DNA of 64,000 nucleotides from Pachyseris speciosa (Eukaryota > Cnidaria > Anthozoa > Scleractinia > Pachyseridae): positions 335,001-399,000 of the forward strand of contig JAEMWC010000232.1 in the NCBI GenBank assembly GCA_016490735.1, given 5' to 3'. Position 1 is the first letter of the stretch; each line of letters starts with the position of its first letter. The notes below the pieces were generated by a model. The model was not told the DNA's origin. It made no database searches and saw nothing but the letters and a program-made list of their open reading frames with translations. This document shows, one piece after another, positions 11,487 through 22,193 of this stretch. The position numbers were made by a program, and so were the translations under genes.

Positions 11487-13599
11487 TTGAGCCAAATTGA
11501 TAGACTACAGAAAATGGCATTTAGATTCGGGTATATTCAGCAAGTAACATCGGTTCAACAGGTCAATTACGTCACTAAACTTATGAATAGTGCGCGTTCT
11601 ACGTATTATAGCAATTTTATTCGCGGCAATAGCACTGACCAACGGAAATTATTTAGAGCAGCGAAGTCCTTACTATCTGAGCCTAAGACTCTATCTTTAC
11701 CGGAGGGGACTGACATTTTGGCACTTGCTAATGATATTGGAGAGTTCTTCGTTCAGAAGGTTAAAGACATCCACTCGAAGCTTGACACCAGTTCTCCATC
11801 GTTTTCCACTGCCGACTCTACTATTTCACGTAGTGCTGACGTTTCATTAACGGAGTTTAATACTCTCTCTGTGGATGAAGTCAGGAAATTAATATCCCGC
11901 TCTGCTAAGAAGTCCTCCCGCTTGGACCCCATGACAACCTCATTGGTTGTGCAGTGCTTAGATGAGCTGCTGCCTGTTATTACGGCTATTATCAATATGT
12001 CTTTGAAGAGCGGTCACTTTGCGGACAAATGGAAGGAAGCAATAGTCACCCCCCTACTTAAAAAAACCGGGACCGAACTTTTGTTTAAGAATCTCCGCCC
12101 TGTCAGCAATTTGGCCTTTATATCCAAGCTGACCGAGACTGCCGTTGCGGACCAACTGCAGTCTCACATGTCTTGCCATGGCTTGTACCCAGTTCTCCAA
12201 TCTGCATATAGACGCCATCACAGTTCTGAGACAGCCTTACTAAAGGTCTGCAATAACATCCTTCTTAACATGAATAAACAACACGTTACTCTCCTGGTGC
12301 TGTTAGACCTTAGCGCTGCGTTTGATACTGTTAATCATGAAATTCTACTTGAGAGCAGGACGTCTAAGCTCGGAATTGGAGGTACAGTTCTATCATGGTT
12401 TCGCTCCTATTTATCTGTCCGGTCGCAGCGGATAGCTGTTGATCGTAAGCTATCTAAGTCATTCCATCTTGACTGTGGTGTTCCGCAAGGGTCCTGTCAT
12501 GGTCCGCTGTTATTCAACATCTATTGTAGCAGTTTAATTGAAATCGTTGAGGTTCACCTACCTGAAGTTCATTCCTATGCTGACGATTCTCAGTTATACC
12601 TTTCATTCAGCCCTGGCAACTCTGTGTCAAGATGCTGCTGTGAGTGCCATGGAGGCCTGCATTGCCGACATCAAGAAATGGACTCAACAGAATAGTCTTA
12701 TGTTGAATGACGATAAAACTGAATTTATCTTGATCGGAACCCGTCAGCAATTAGCTAAAGTTAATGTATCTAGCATACGAGTGGGAAATCATTTGATAAC
12801 CAAGTCCAGATCTGTTAGAAATCTGGGTACTTGGTGACATGTCCCAGCACGTAACCAATATCTGCAGTGCATCATTTTTTCAGTTACACAATATAAGACG
12901 CATAAGAAAGTATTCAACGCAGGAAACGGCCGCGACATTAGTGCACTCTCTTGTCACATGCAGAATAGATTACTGCAATAGCTTATTGTATGGTCTACCC
13001 GATTATCAGTTAGCTAAGCTTCAAAGGGTTCAAAACTCCGTTGCTAGATTAGTTTATAGGGAAAGTAAATTGTCACATCACCCCACTATTGATGAAACTT
13101 AATTGGCTTCCCATTACCTATAGGATCAGGTTCAAAGTGGCACTTTTAACGTACAATGCCATAAGTGGCTTGGCTCCGTCCTACATTACTGATCTTATTT
13201 CCATTAAGACTGGTGCAAATTATTCTTTACGATCTGGCAATAAATTACTTTAAATTTTCCTTTTCATAAGTCTTACTCTACGCTTGGCGATCGTTCTTTT
13301 AGCATGGCTGCTCCTCATGTTTGGAACTCACTTCCCTCTTTCATTAGGAAAGCCACCACAGTTAATAATTTTAAAAGTTTACTTAAAACCTAATATTTTA
13401 AATTAACATATTTTTAGTTCATAGGAATCGACAATTTTATTGGTACTTTGAATTCATGTATTTTTAAATTTAAGTTAACTTACAACCTATTTAATTAATA
13501 TATTTTTAGCTCATAGGAACTGATAATTTTATAAGTATTTTTAATTCATGTAAAGCGCATGCGATCATTCTGTCATGAAGCATGCGCTATATAAGCTTT

Positions 13600-13649
<50 letters not shown>

Positions 13650-13650
13650 G
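11487..13650 (+). pseudogene. CR1/L2-type LINE, 5'-truncated and frameshifted
   Basis: Frame 1 (11,487-12,695) holds the reverse transcriptase: KEAIVTPLLKK, LRPVSNLAFISKLTE, VLLDLSAAFDTVNH, GVPQGS and the catalytic YADDSQLYLSF. The frame shifts near 12,610 (LCQDAAVSAMEACIADIKKW onward), near 12,837 and near 13,100, where LNWLPITYRIRFKVALLTYN follows. The C-terminal DYCNSLLYGLP and RVQNSVARLV pieces are typical of the CR1/L2/Rex group. No endonuclease domain is recognisable upstream. The 3' end has a GCGCATG...CATGCGC hairpin and an ATT-repeat tail, normal for this clade in cnidarians. It cannot make active protein as read. Confidence 0.9.
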
Positions 13651-13718
13651 TTAAAGAAAGAAATTTAAGGCTGTGGAATAGAATTGTTGATACTCCTTCG
13701 CATCCCCTGCAGGACCTT

Positions 13719-13746
13719 CTCCCCCACCCCCCCCCCCCCCCCCCCA
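13719..13746. repeat. Poly-C tract
   Basis: A run of C broken by a few A bases (about 28 nt), which is prone to length error in assembly. Similar runs occur at 21,183-21,199 (G) and 46,905-46,927 (C). Confidence 0.9.
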
Positions 13747-14227
13747 ATTAGGAGCAGGGCTCTACGCGGTAGGTGGCGTACTTACCAGGTCCCATGTGTT
13801 AGTACTGAGAGGTTCAAGAAATGTTTTGTAAATAGGTGTCTCTGATCAAAATAGATTGTAATTAGTATTTTTAAGGCTGTTTTTTACTATGATTTTTACT
13901 ATTACATTGTAAGTCTGTTTAAAAGCTTGAATTAAGACTATTATTATTATTATTTAATAATAAATTAATAATTGCAATTATTTATTGTTTTGTAAATATT
14001 TGATAAAATTTTTGTAAATATTTGTTAAAATTGTTATTCGTTACTTTATAATTTTATTATTATTCGTTAGTAAGAAGAACAAGAAGAGAAAGATGACAGA
14101 GGTTAACACTGTCATTTATCACACTTGCTTTCACGAAAGGCATTCTGAAACATGTTGGAGGAAAGTCTGTACCTCTCAAGATCAGCAAGTCTGCGTCTGC
14201 AGAAACTGTACGTGAACAGGCCTTAAT

Positions 14228-15045
14228 GCACATGTCATTGGTTTCCCCATGGGGACGACCCCCGGGCTAACGATTTATTACAATTGAAGGGCTTGGTGGA
14301 AAACTATGCTGAGTGGATTTTTAGGTGAATGCGTTTTTTGGCCCGTGTTTTCTCGAAGACTAAGCGCAAAGCAGCGAAACAAAATACAGGGCAATGTTAA
14401 CCACATAAAAACAAGCCTGTATGCAAAAAAACAGCAATTGTGGAGCAAAAAGAAAAAAAAAACTCCCAAAAATCCACTTAGCATAGTTTTCCACCAAGCC
14501 CTTCAATTTGTGGCATACAAAAGAAAAACCAAGGGATGAAATGCAAAAGATTCGGAACCCCATATTGAAGCAGATCACCAGAGATACTAGAATGATAATG
14601 ATACGGATTAAAATAATTATTATAACAATAATAATAGTCGGCGAGACTATTAGAGAGACTAATAGAGAGACTGTGAGACTAATAGAGACTAATGAGACTA
14701 TCAGACTAATTACTAATTCATAAAAATACTAAATCATAAAAAAATTAGTTACTAAATACTAATTTAATAATTCAGGCAAACTTGAGGAATTTCCCTGGGG
14801 GGTCAGGGAATCTTGCAAGACAAAGTCCCTGAGTGAGGTGTCTCTCAGCAGAAACTCCCCCCGACATTCTTTACAAATTTGTGAATTTCCCCACCCCATA
14901 ATCTTTGATCATAAAACAACGTCGAGATTTTTCCTACACTCGGGCAAAGGCTCCCATCCATCTCTTTGTATTCCCCCACGTCTCCCTGGTTGGCCTGGGG
15001 TTCAACCCCACGGGAAGCCGAACACATGTAAAACATGTGCATAAA
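14228..15045. mobile_element. Broken ATGCACATGTCAT MITE with a nested fold-back
   Basis: The left terminus ATGCACATGTCATTGG is at 14,228 and reverse-oriented interior and right-end sequence of the same family runs from about 14,780 to 15,045 (GTGGGGTTGAACCCC.., read on minus). In between, 14,282-14,508 is a separate element with inverted repeats of about 45 bp (AATTGAAGGGCTTGGTGGAA / its complement), so both strands show the same short open frame. 14,580-14,760 is AT-rich with GAGACTAATA repeats. Confidence 0.6.
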
Positions 15046-15344
15046 GAAAAGAGTGGCTTACGATAGGTCTTTTAGGAGTGATCTAACTTACAAACTGCGC
15101 TATCCAGATGGGAGTGAAGTTATAAAGGACTAAAAATCTGTCAGGCCCTAATGAGCCATTTACTTTGGAGAAGTACAAGAAGACTTAATGCTTCTTTGCT
15201 TTAACTTCATAAAAGTGTCCAGTAAACTTGCTGACGTACACCTTGAACCTTCATGCTTCTTTCTGTACCAGGACAATATTTATAATCCTTCCGCATCCAA
15301 GCGCCACAGTTCTGACAGAACATGGCGGCGAAAGCACGAGATCG

Positions 15345-16000
15345 TGAGGTCAACTCAATCATGTGATCTGAAGTTAACCGCGGTCAAACGTAAAAAAGTA
15401 AGAAAAGTTCTTTAAAGATAAGGTTTTTACATTGAGAGCTCAAACCTGATAAGTTTTTCGTCAGTCGGTGAGTTTACCCAATCATTTTATGGATTACTAA
15501 AAAAAGTTTTAGGTAAAATATCCAGAAGTCACGCATTGAAACAGAAAACAAAAACACAGAGCGCCGACCAGTCTCCACATTCTTCGCTTTAAAAAGACTT
15601 GAAACTTTTTTAGTAAGCCATGAAATGATTTAGTTAACTCACATAATAAAGGAAAATTTATCAGCTTTGAGCTCTCAACGTAAAAACCTTATCTTTAAAG
15701 GACTTTTCTTACTTTTTTACGTTTGACCGCGGTTAAGATCTGAAGTTGCCTGAGCTTGTTACCAGTCTCCCGAAATTTTGTTTTGTATCACGAAATTTTG
15801 ATTTGCATCGCGAAACTGTGTTGTGTTTCAGGAAGAAAATTTGTATCACGAAATTTTGTTTTGTATCATGAATCTTCGTTGGGTTTCAGGAAAAATTGTT
15901 GTGTACGCGAATCTTTGCTGTGTTTCAGGAAATATTGTTTTATATCACGAAACTTTGTTGTGTTTCTGGTAATATTGTTGTGTATCAAGAAACTGAAACA
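15345..16000. repeat. Inverted copy of the 40-bp satellite block
   Basis: From 15,737 to about 15,990 the sequence is the reverse complement of about 10,920-11,165, including the flank ...GATCTGAAGTTGCC.GAGCTTG. The match resumes left of 15,374 (TCAATCATGTGATCTGAAG against 11,155-11,175). The two arms lie 4.2 kb apart and enclose the LINE. Confidence 0.85.
15374..15736. mobile_element. Fold-back element with 9-bp target duplication
   Basis: Inverted repeats of about 85 bp (TTAACCGCGGTCAAACGTAA / its complement) flanked by GATCTGAAG at 15,365-15,373 and 15,737-15,745. The paralogous arm at about 11,155-11,170 has a single GATCTGAAG with no insert, which proves the borders. A 9-bp duplication with long inverted repeats is typical of Mutator-like (MULE) elements. 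Confidence 0.8.
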
Positions 16001-16089
16001 AGAATCTGATGCATGGTTAATTTCTTTGGTTTGAGTTTGTCCAGTTGTAGGCAAAAGTCATACAGTATGCTAATTTGCTGAATCCAGGC

Positions 16090-16514
16090 CTAAAGTGCCT
16101 ATGAAGTAAAAAATTTCTTGTTCTAATATAATAGTTTATCACTTTGTGATTCTTAATGTTTAGGTTTTAGGCATTAAAACATTCACAACGCGGAATAAAT
16201 CTAACAGAAAGTTTTAAATTTGGCGCCAAAAAGTGTCTCCATCTTGCGCGCAGCCAAAAGATCGTATTACAAAGGTATGACGTAGGAAATGCTTCAGAAG
16301 ACATGAGTGTCATGGCATTTCCTACATCATCAGCATTGTTCTGAGCAAAGCATCATTCCCAGTCTAAGGGACACGATTTAGTAAATTTTGAGGTTCTTTG
16401 GAGAGAGAAAAAATTCGGCTTTAGTTGGTGTTGTCATATTTCTTTTGTCATTTCGTAATCAAGACACAAGAACTTCAAAAATTCGAAAGACAATTTTTAC
16501 TTCATAGGCACTTA
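16090..16514. mobile_element. piggyBac-type MITE, older copy
   Basis: Termini TAAAGTGCCTATGAAGTAAA and its complement TTTACTTCATAGGCACTTAA, 425 bp, same family as 18,511-18,941. The flanking TTAA is degenerate on the left (CTAA), in keeping with age. Confidence 0.75.
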
Positions 16515-16664
16515 AAATCACAAAATAAGTGCAGAACTTCATTTCTGACACCATAACTAGTCTGTATGCCAAAGTAGAGCAAATTTAGAGAGATTTGGAT
16601 TTTAAGGCCAAAAAGCAATGTATGCCCCTTTTGCAGAATGCCCTTCATTTGTTTCTTCTCTCAG

Positions 16665-19204
16665 GTGTAAGAGGTGTGCGTATTATGCAACAGGTGGTTC
16701 CCTTCCACCAAAGTTCAGTCGATATCCATTTTAGTGTAAATATGGTTGCCATGACAACAGCAAATGTGGCAAGGCTATGCCTCAAAGAGCCGGCTGTTTC
16801 CCCTGTTATGTGGCATCAACGAACAGTTCAAGTGGATGGCACTATAGTCACTGTGGCTTCAAATCATGGTGAGTTGTATGAAGCAGCAAAATGAAAACTT
16901 CAGATAATCTTAATCAAACTTTTTATTTGGATGAAACAAAATGTTAGTCAAAATGTTGGACTCAATTTCTTCAGTCTACAATCTGACAAAACTTACCACA
17001 AGAATCACATAGGTGCACAATTTAGAACCACCTTTTCCCCCAAAGGGGGTGTAACACTCCCATATAAAAGTATCAGGCAAATCATGACAGGAAAACACAA
17101 TTCACACTATGTAACCCTTTACTGTCAAATTTGTTGTATCAATTGACCCAATGCAAAAATGGCTGTGTTTTAAATTATTCTTTTGATCATACTCAAAATA
17201 GCCTCACTAACCTCGTTCCGGATAAGAAATTCTTTAGAATTTTGATCTCAAAAACAAGGTTAGCGAGGCTATTTTGAATATGAACAAAAGAATAATTTAA
17301 ACGCAGCCATTATTGCAGAGTGTACTATCTTGCTGTGTGTTTTGCAAACTTCAAAAGGATGTTGGCTTTTTCTGTTCTGCCAATCATCTGAGTGGGGGCA
17401 GGGTATGCAAATAGCCCAATCAGAATGCATTGTGTTGCGATTTGCATATCCCCACCTCCACTCAGGTGATAGGCGGAACAAAAAACCCAAATTTTTGTTC
17501 AAAAACATGCAGCGCAATACAACGAATTTGGCTGTAAGGAGACTAAACATGACAGTCCTTAGTGTTATTCCAGTACGTTTTTGGCCAAAACAATGGAGTC
17601 AGAAGGTTAGAGACTGAATATATGAAAATCATATATTTGATCTGCAGATTAAAAAATAAATATGTGAATGGAAATCGCAGTTATGAACACTTCTTAAGCA
17701 GTAGTGAAAATAAGGCCTGAAAAAAATTCAGCCTTGTATGGGAGTCAAACCCACAACCTCTGCACTGGACCAGTATCGCAGAGGTCATAAGTTCGACTCC
17801 CGTACAGTATTGCAGAGGTCATAAGTTTTTATTTTTGCTTCTGCTTAAGTAGTGTTCATACCAGTAACTGTTTTAGTCATTCACATATTCAAAGTTAGAG
17901 GTCAGCCATACAGAGCAAACAAGATTCTGATGCCTCCAAGAGTTAACTTCCAAAACTTTCCAGTAATCAACCTTGTCTAATTCTCTCCTAACTAGGATGT
18001 ACTTTTTAGGGTTACGTTATGATTACCTATAGAGTTATGCTAATACCTTTGCTCAAGGTAGTAAGCCAAACATCCAAAATCATGATAACAACAGGAAGAA
18101 ATGGTGCATGTCAGAAAGGGTACTGAAAATAAATACAAGCCATAAATAAAAAATAAAAATCAACTTTTTGTTTAACAAGGGTGACACTTAACAGTGTATG
18201 ACTGACAAACTTGTGGCCTTTGAAATCCCGGATTGAATTGGAATTTGGAAATGTTGGCTTTTGAGGAGAGGGGAAAACTGGAGTACCTGGAGAAAAACCT
18301 CTCAGAGCAGAGTAGAGAACGAACAACAAACTCAACCCATATATGATGCCAAGTCTGGGAATCAAACCCGGGCCACATTGGTGGAAGGCGAGTGCTCTCA
18401 CCACTATGCCATCCCTGCTTCCCAACCCCATGCTGGCAAACTTGGTTTGGTGATTTGGTGTTTCTTAGGGTCTATTTCTAATTTTCTAGGAATCATCTTC
18501 TTGTTCTCTCTTAAAGTGCCTATGAAGCGTAATTTGTTTCTTGCTAATGTTAAAGTTTACCCCTAAAAATGCAAATTACGAGCGTTTGAAGTTGGGCTAT
18601 TTTGCCTTTAAAAATGGTCAGGGGTCTGGGTCGTGTTTATTTGTGAAATTCTATGATGTGACGTCATTTTGGGTGCAAAAATGTGTTTGCGTTTATGAAT
18701 TATAGTGAAATAGTTGGAATACTTGTCCCCAAAATTACGTCAAAATTACGTCACAGCTATTGTCACATGTCTTTTTGGCGGCGCAATTCAAATGCTATTT
18801 TTGAGGGCAAAATAGCCCAATTTCAAACGCTTGTATAATTGCCGATTTTAATCAAGAACACCTCAAATTTTGGAATGTTGAGTTTTATGGATTAAACTTT
18901 AAAATTAGCGAGAAACAAATTTCGCTTCATAGGCACTTTAACAAGAATTATAGCGTAATTTTAGATTTAGCTTCTTAATGTTGATGATGAACTGTGTATA
19001 GTATTTGACATTAAACTTTTAAGCATTCTTCTCAATTTTTGCACCATCCAGATAAGGAAGACTGCACTATTTCCTTGTGCAAGACCAATAGTTTGAAATG
19101 GGAGCCCTGTCAAGATGCAGTATTTGAGTCTGAGTTGTTGAGAGGCCCTATCAATTTGGGTCCTGCCAGGCGGGTTGCCGAGGGACCTTTCCTAATTGTC
19201 ACAG
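16665..19204 (+). CDS. Hydrolase-family-like gene, upstream exon pair
   Basis: Exon 16,665-16,868 (acceptor TTCTCTCAG|GT, donor CATG|GTGAG) and exon 19,052-19,204 (acceptor CATCCAG|AT, donor ACAG|GTTGG) both carry phase 1 borders. Together they read GVRGVRIMQQVVPFHQ..., TTANVARL, VQVDGTIVTVASNHD, KEDCTISLCKTN, LRGPINLGPARRVAEGPFLI. The ...LIVTG| end joins in phase and in sense with the exon starting at 29,496 (|SSSQQNHITETLR). That matches the order I recall in the microbial relatives: a strand 'V.VDG', then 'RGP..LGP.RR.....FLIV.G', then 'A.YLAN'. The gene then continues at 29,496-32,717. I found no further 5' exons between 8.8 and 16.6 kb, so an N-terminal catalytic part is missing or lies elsewhere. 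Confidence 0.55.
17144..17322. mobile_element. Tc1/mariner-type MITE, degraded copy
   Basis: Same family as 38,090-38,269: GACCC.ATGCAAAAATGGCTG at the left, CAGCCATT.TTGCA at the right, and internal CAAAATAGCCTCACTAACCTC / its complement. It lies in the intron between 16,868 and 19,052. Confidence 0.8.
17600..17900 (-). repeat. tRNA-derived SINE (GAACACTACTTAAGCAG family)
   Basis: ATATATGAAAATCATATATT at the left, then GTTATGAACACTTCTTAAGC, then a minus-strand tRNA-like head with a B box (GGGTTTGACTCCC) and a partial duplication of the head at 17,800-17,830. Relatives are at 36,845-37,512 and 38,998-39,832. Confidence 0.65.
18200..18425 (-). repeat. tRNA-derived SINE with intact A and B boxes
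   Basis: Read on minus from 18,425: GGCATAGTGGTGAGAGCACT (A box), then CGGGTTTGATTCCCAGA (B box), followed by a body with CTCTGCTCTGAGAGGTTTTT and CTCCAGTTTTCCCC. This is a common cnidarian tRNA-derived SINE pattern. The first part could fold as a tRNA cloverleaf, but the continuing body marks it as a SINE. Confidence 0.7.
18511..18941. mobile_element. piggyBac-type MITE with TTAA duplication
   Basis: TTAA at both ends (18,511-18,514 and 18,938-18,941), inverted termini AGTGCCTATGAAGCG.AATTT, 431 bp overall, no coding capacity. It sits in the intron before the exon at 19,052. Confidence 0.85.
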
Positions 19205-19324
19205 GTTGGTGGGATACATTATAAATTTACAGTTATATTGTTATATTTTGCATTCATGAAAAACTAATATTCTGATGAAAAGGTAGAAAAATTGGAATAT
19301 GCTAATCTTAGCAGTCCCCTTCTG

Positions 19325-19560
19325 GTTAGGATCATGCTAGTCTGGACACAGGATACTCAGTGTGAAGTGATGGGGGTTTTACTAGTGCCATTGCAGGCAG
19401 ATGGGGCACTAGTCCATCACAGGATACCCAGCATGAAGTGACCTGGAGTAATCCTATTCCCCCCTCCTGGATGGGATGCTAGTCAATCACAGGATACCCA
19501 GCATGAAGTGACCTGGAGTATTCCTATCTCCCCCTCCCAGAATGGGATGCTAGTCAACTG
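19325..19560 (-). repeat. 66-68-bp satellite, about 3 units
   Basis: Units contain CACAGGATACCCAGCATGAA and TGGGATGCTAGTCAATCACA. They are the reverse complement of the array at 35,240-35,700, 16 kb away. Confidence 0.8.
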
Positions 19561-19639
19561 TGAGTTTTCATAATCCCTGCTGTATGGCAGTATAGTGCTA
19601 CACAAAAGTTTGCTTTTATCAACTGTAAAGAGATTCAAA

Positions 19640-19690
19640 AGCTGACGTTATGAGCACAAGCCCTTCGTTAGAGTGAAATATCAGTGTTAC
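19640..19690 (-). ncRNA. Degenerate Penelope-type hammerhead relic
   Basis: On minus: CTCTAACGAAGGGCTTGTGCTCATAACGTCAGC. It is a decayed relative of the motif in the 22.2-kb palindrome: the GAAAC is now CATAAC and the first core half CTAACGA. Not expected to be active. Confidence 0.4.
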
Positions 19691-20499
19691 TCCTCTCTCC
19701 CAAGCAGTTTACCACTGGTACTCATTTTTTTGCTGGTTAGAAAGGGGCAATTTGGAGTAAAATTTCCTGGCTGTGGGAACAACATGAAAACCATACCTCA
19801 AATCACCATTCACAACAATACAAGTCTAGTACTCCTAAATGTTCTCCAGTCCTACCATGATGTTTCACTGCAAGGCAATATTTTCCCCACTTCTGATTCA
19901 TGGTTGTTTAAGCAACAGAATATTGATATGCATTTGATGCCTTGACTGTCTTTGTACAGCATTGTGCAAAATATCTAATTGATCCAATGACAACATAGAG
20001 TGAAGTATGCCATAATTGTCTCCAAAATGTTTTGTTGGATTTCTAATTGAAGACCAGTTGACTTTATTTATTGCAGCTCTCAATAATTTTACATTTTTAA
20101 CTAACATACATAGTCATGCAGTATCCAACACAACACTTATTATAAAACAAAATGTTCTACTAAAGAAGACATTAATTGTATATGGTTCAAATATCATACA
20201 TTAAAATACCTATCTACATTAGTTTACTAATTATTTCACCATCTGTGAACTTAGCAAAACACTCTTAGCTTAATTATAAGAATTGAAGGGACAACTTGAA
20301 AAGGTTGGACTGTTGTTTTCAAGTTCTTCCTTTGTGTCTTAGATAAAACCTGTTGACCACTTATTGTGTGACACATTCATTCTTTAAAACCTCCCTTGAT
20401 TTCATATCATGGTTGATCTAGAAGTAATTCTTGTGTTACAAACTTAAAGGTTTTTGCACATTGATACATTTTAGAAAATTTGGCCAAAAAAGTTGGGAG

Positions 20500-21199
20500 A
20501 ATTCCCTGGGTGGGTACTCCCAGAAAAATTGGGTGGAGGTGAGTGGCCCACTTCCTGAAACCCTTACCCTATTTCAGACCAAAATCTGCAGTTTTCCCTA
20601 CCCTATTTCAGACCTGACCAAAAATTTGATAACCTATTTCAGACCTATTTTATGTTTACGGATGGCGTAAGTAATGTTTACAATATGAGCAGCAGTGTTG
20701 TATCACTATTTACAAACTTGAGGCAAAGCTGAGAGTTTGTAGATGTGATACAACACTGACGCGTAAACTACTTATTCAACGTTGGCATTTTGTGTTCATA
20801 TCTATCGATTATTTTTGTAGTATATAAATGCAGAAAACCGAACGAAAAGTTTATGTAAATCAGGAGGATGTTGTATCAGATATACAACCATTGATTAATA
20901 AAACATTTCTTTTGTTTTTCCTTTATGAATTATTAATGAGTTGAATAAACATAATTAAAAACAAAAGAAGGGCTTTTGTTGATGGTCTTATAGCCTAATG
21001 ATGAATAAGTAGCTTATAAAAAACATACCTAATTCAAGACTAGAGTACACAAACCATACCCTATTTCAGACCAAAATGGTCAAAATTGATACCCTATTTC
21101 AGACCAAAACGGCTAAAAAACCATACCCTTTGGGGCCGCACATACCTATATAGCCCATATACAGGAGTACCCCCCTACCCCTCGGGGGGGGGGGGGGGG
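20500..21199. repeat. ACCCTATTTCAGACC short repeats and G tract
   Basis: Six or so copies of TACCCTATTTCAGACCAAAA-like sequence are scattered at 20,565-20,660 and 21,055-21,130. Between them, 20,665-20,765 is an imperfect palindrome (AGTGTTGTATCAC / GTGATACAACACT). A G run ends the block at 21,183-21,199. No exon is visible in 19,205-21,273 apart from these repeats. Confidence 0.6.
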
Positions 21200-21273
21200 A
21201 GAATTCATTTCATCAACTACTCAAAAGTTCGAAACTTCATTGTAACAGGTGTGACTCTTAAGATGGTGATGAT

Positions 21274-22143
21274 TTAATGCCAGGGCGATTCAACATGAAT
21301 GTGCTTAAACATTAAATTCACCACAACTACAATGAAAGGTCCAAAACAAGTCAGTACCAAAGTCCAGAGGAAGCTTACTTCCTTGCCAAGCACTCTAATG
21401 CCCGAGGTACACTCCTCCTTGAAGTACTTTGTGAAACGTTTCTTGTCTTTCTCGAGATCAAAGATCTTCAAGTTGGAGTCTTGGTCACCAGCATCGCTAT
21501 CTCTTACCATTTCCACCACACTGTCCAGGTAACTCTTGAACTTAGACATCTGGTACAGTGGGAAGGCGTAGAGTACCACGTTCTGTGTGATGTCCAATAC
21601 TGCTGTAACCACAATCTCCACGGTCTTTATCTTGTACTGGTCAACAACAATCCTTGGTATCCCTGTGTCAGCTCCCATTCCAACTGAGGTGTGATTCGTA
21701 GGGGGGACTACCATAAGCATGTATGGTATTGAGCGTTTTCCAGTGATCCTGAAATTTAGGATTCAAAGGTTATATACACTCATTAATATTTCTTGTGAGA
21801 TTACCAGTTCCCATTCTTCTGGATTAATGTTTTCACAGGGGGATGGTCAATGAACCTATCCATGAGAATCCTGGGGGATAACTTATATCCAGTGTTCGTG
21901 GGGTTATTGGAGGATGTTTATAGCAATCCGTCGGAAAGGTTTTCGTGCTACATGTAGGTACTTGTCAGTAACAATTGCTGTGGCAGCACGTTTGCCCCAA
22001 TTGGTTGCTTTTCCACTCTTAGCAATGGATGAGTCCCAGAGGCAGACAGCAAAAACAACAAAATGACAAGACAAAACAAAGCAAAGCAAAGCAAAACAAC
22101 ATACAACAGAAACATAGAGACTAAGCATAATTATTATTATGCT

Positions 22144-22193
<50 letters not shown>

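Noticed and set aside
13565..13747. 60-residue frame rich in Ile and Gly
   Set aside because: It is translated ATT repeat and poly-C.
14278..14578. Similar MLSGFLG... frames on both strands
   Set aside because: Produced by the inverted repeats of a fold-back element.
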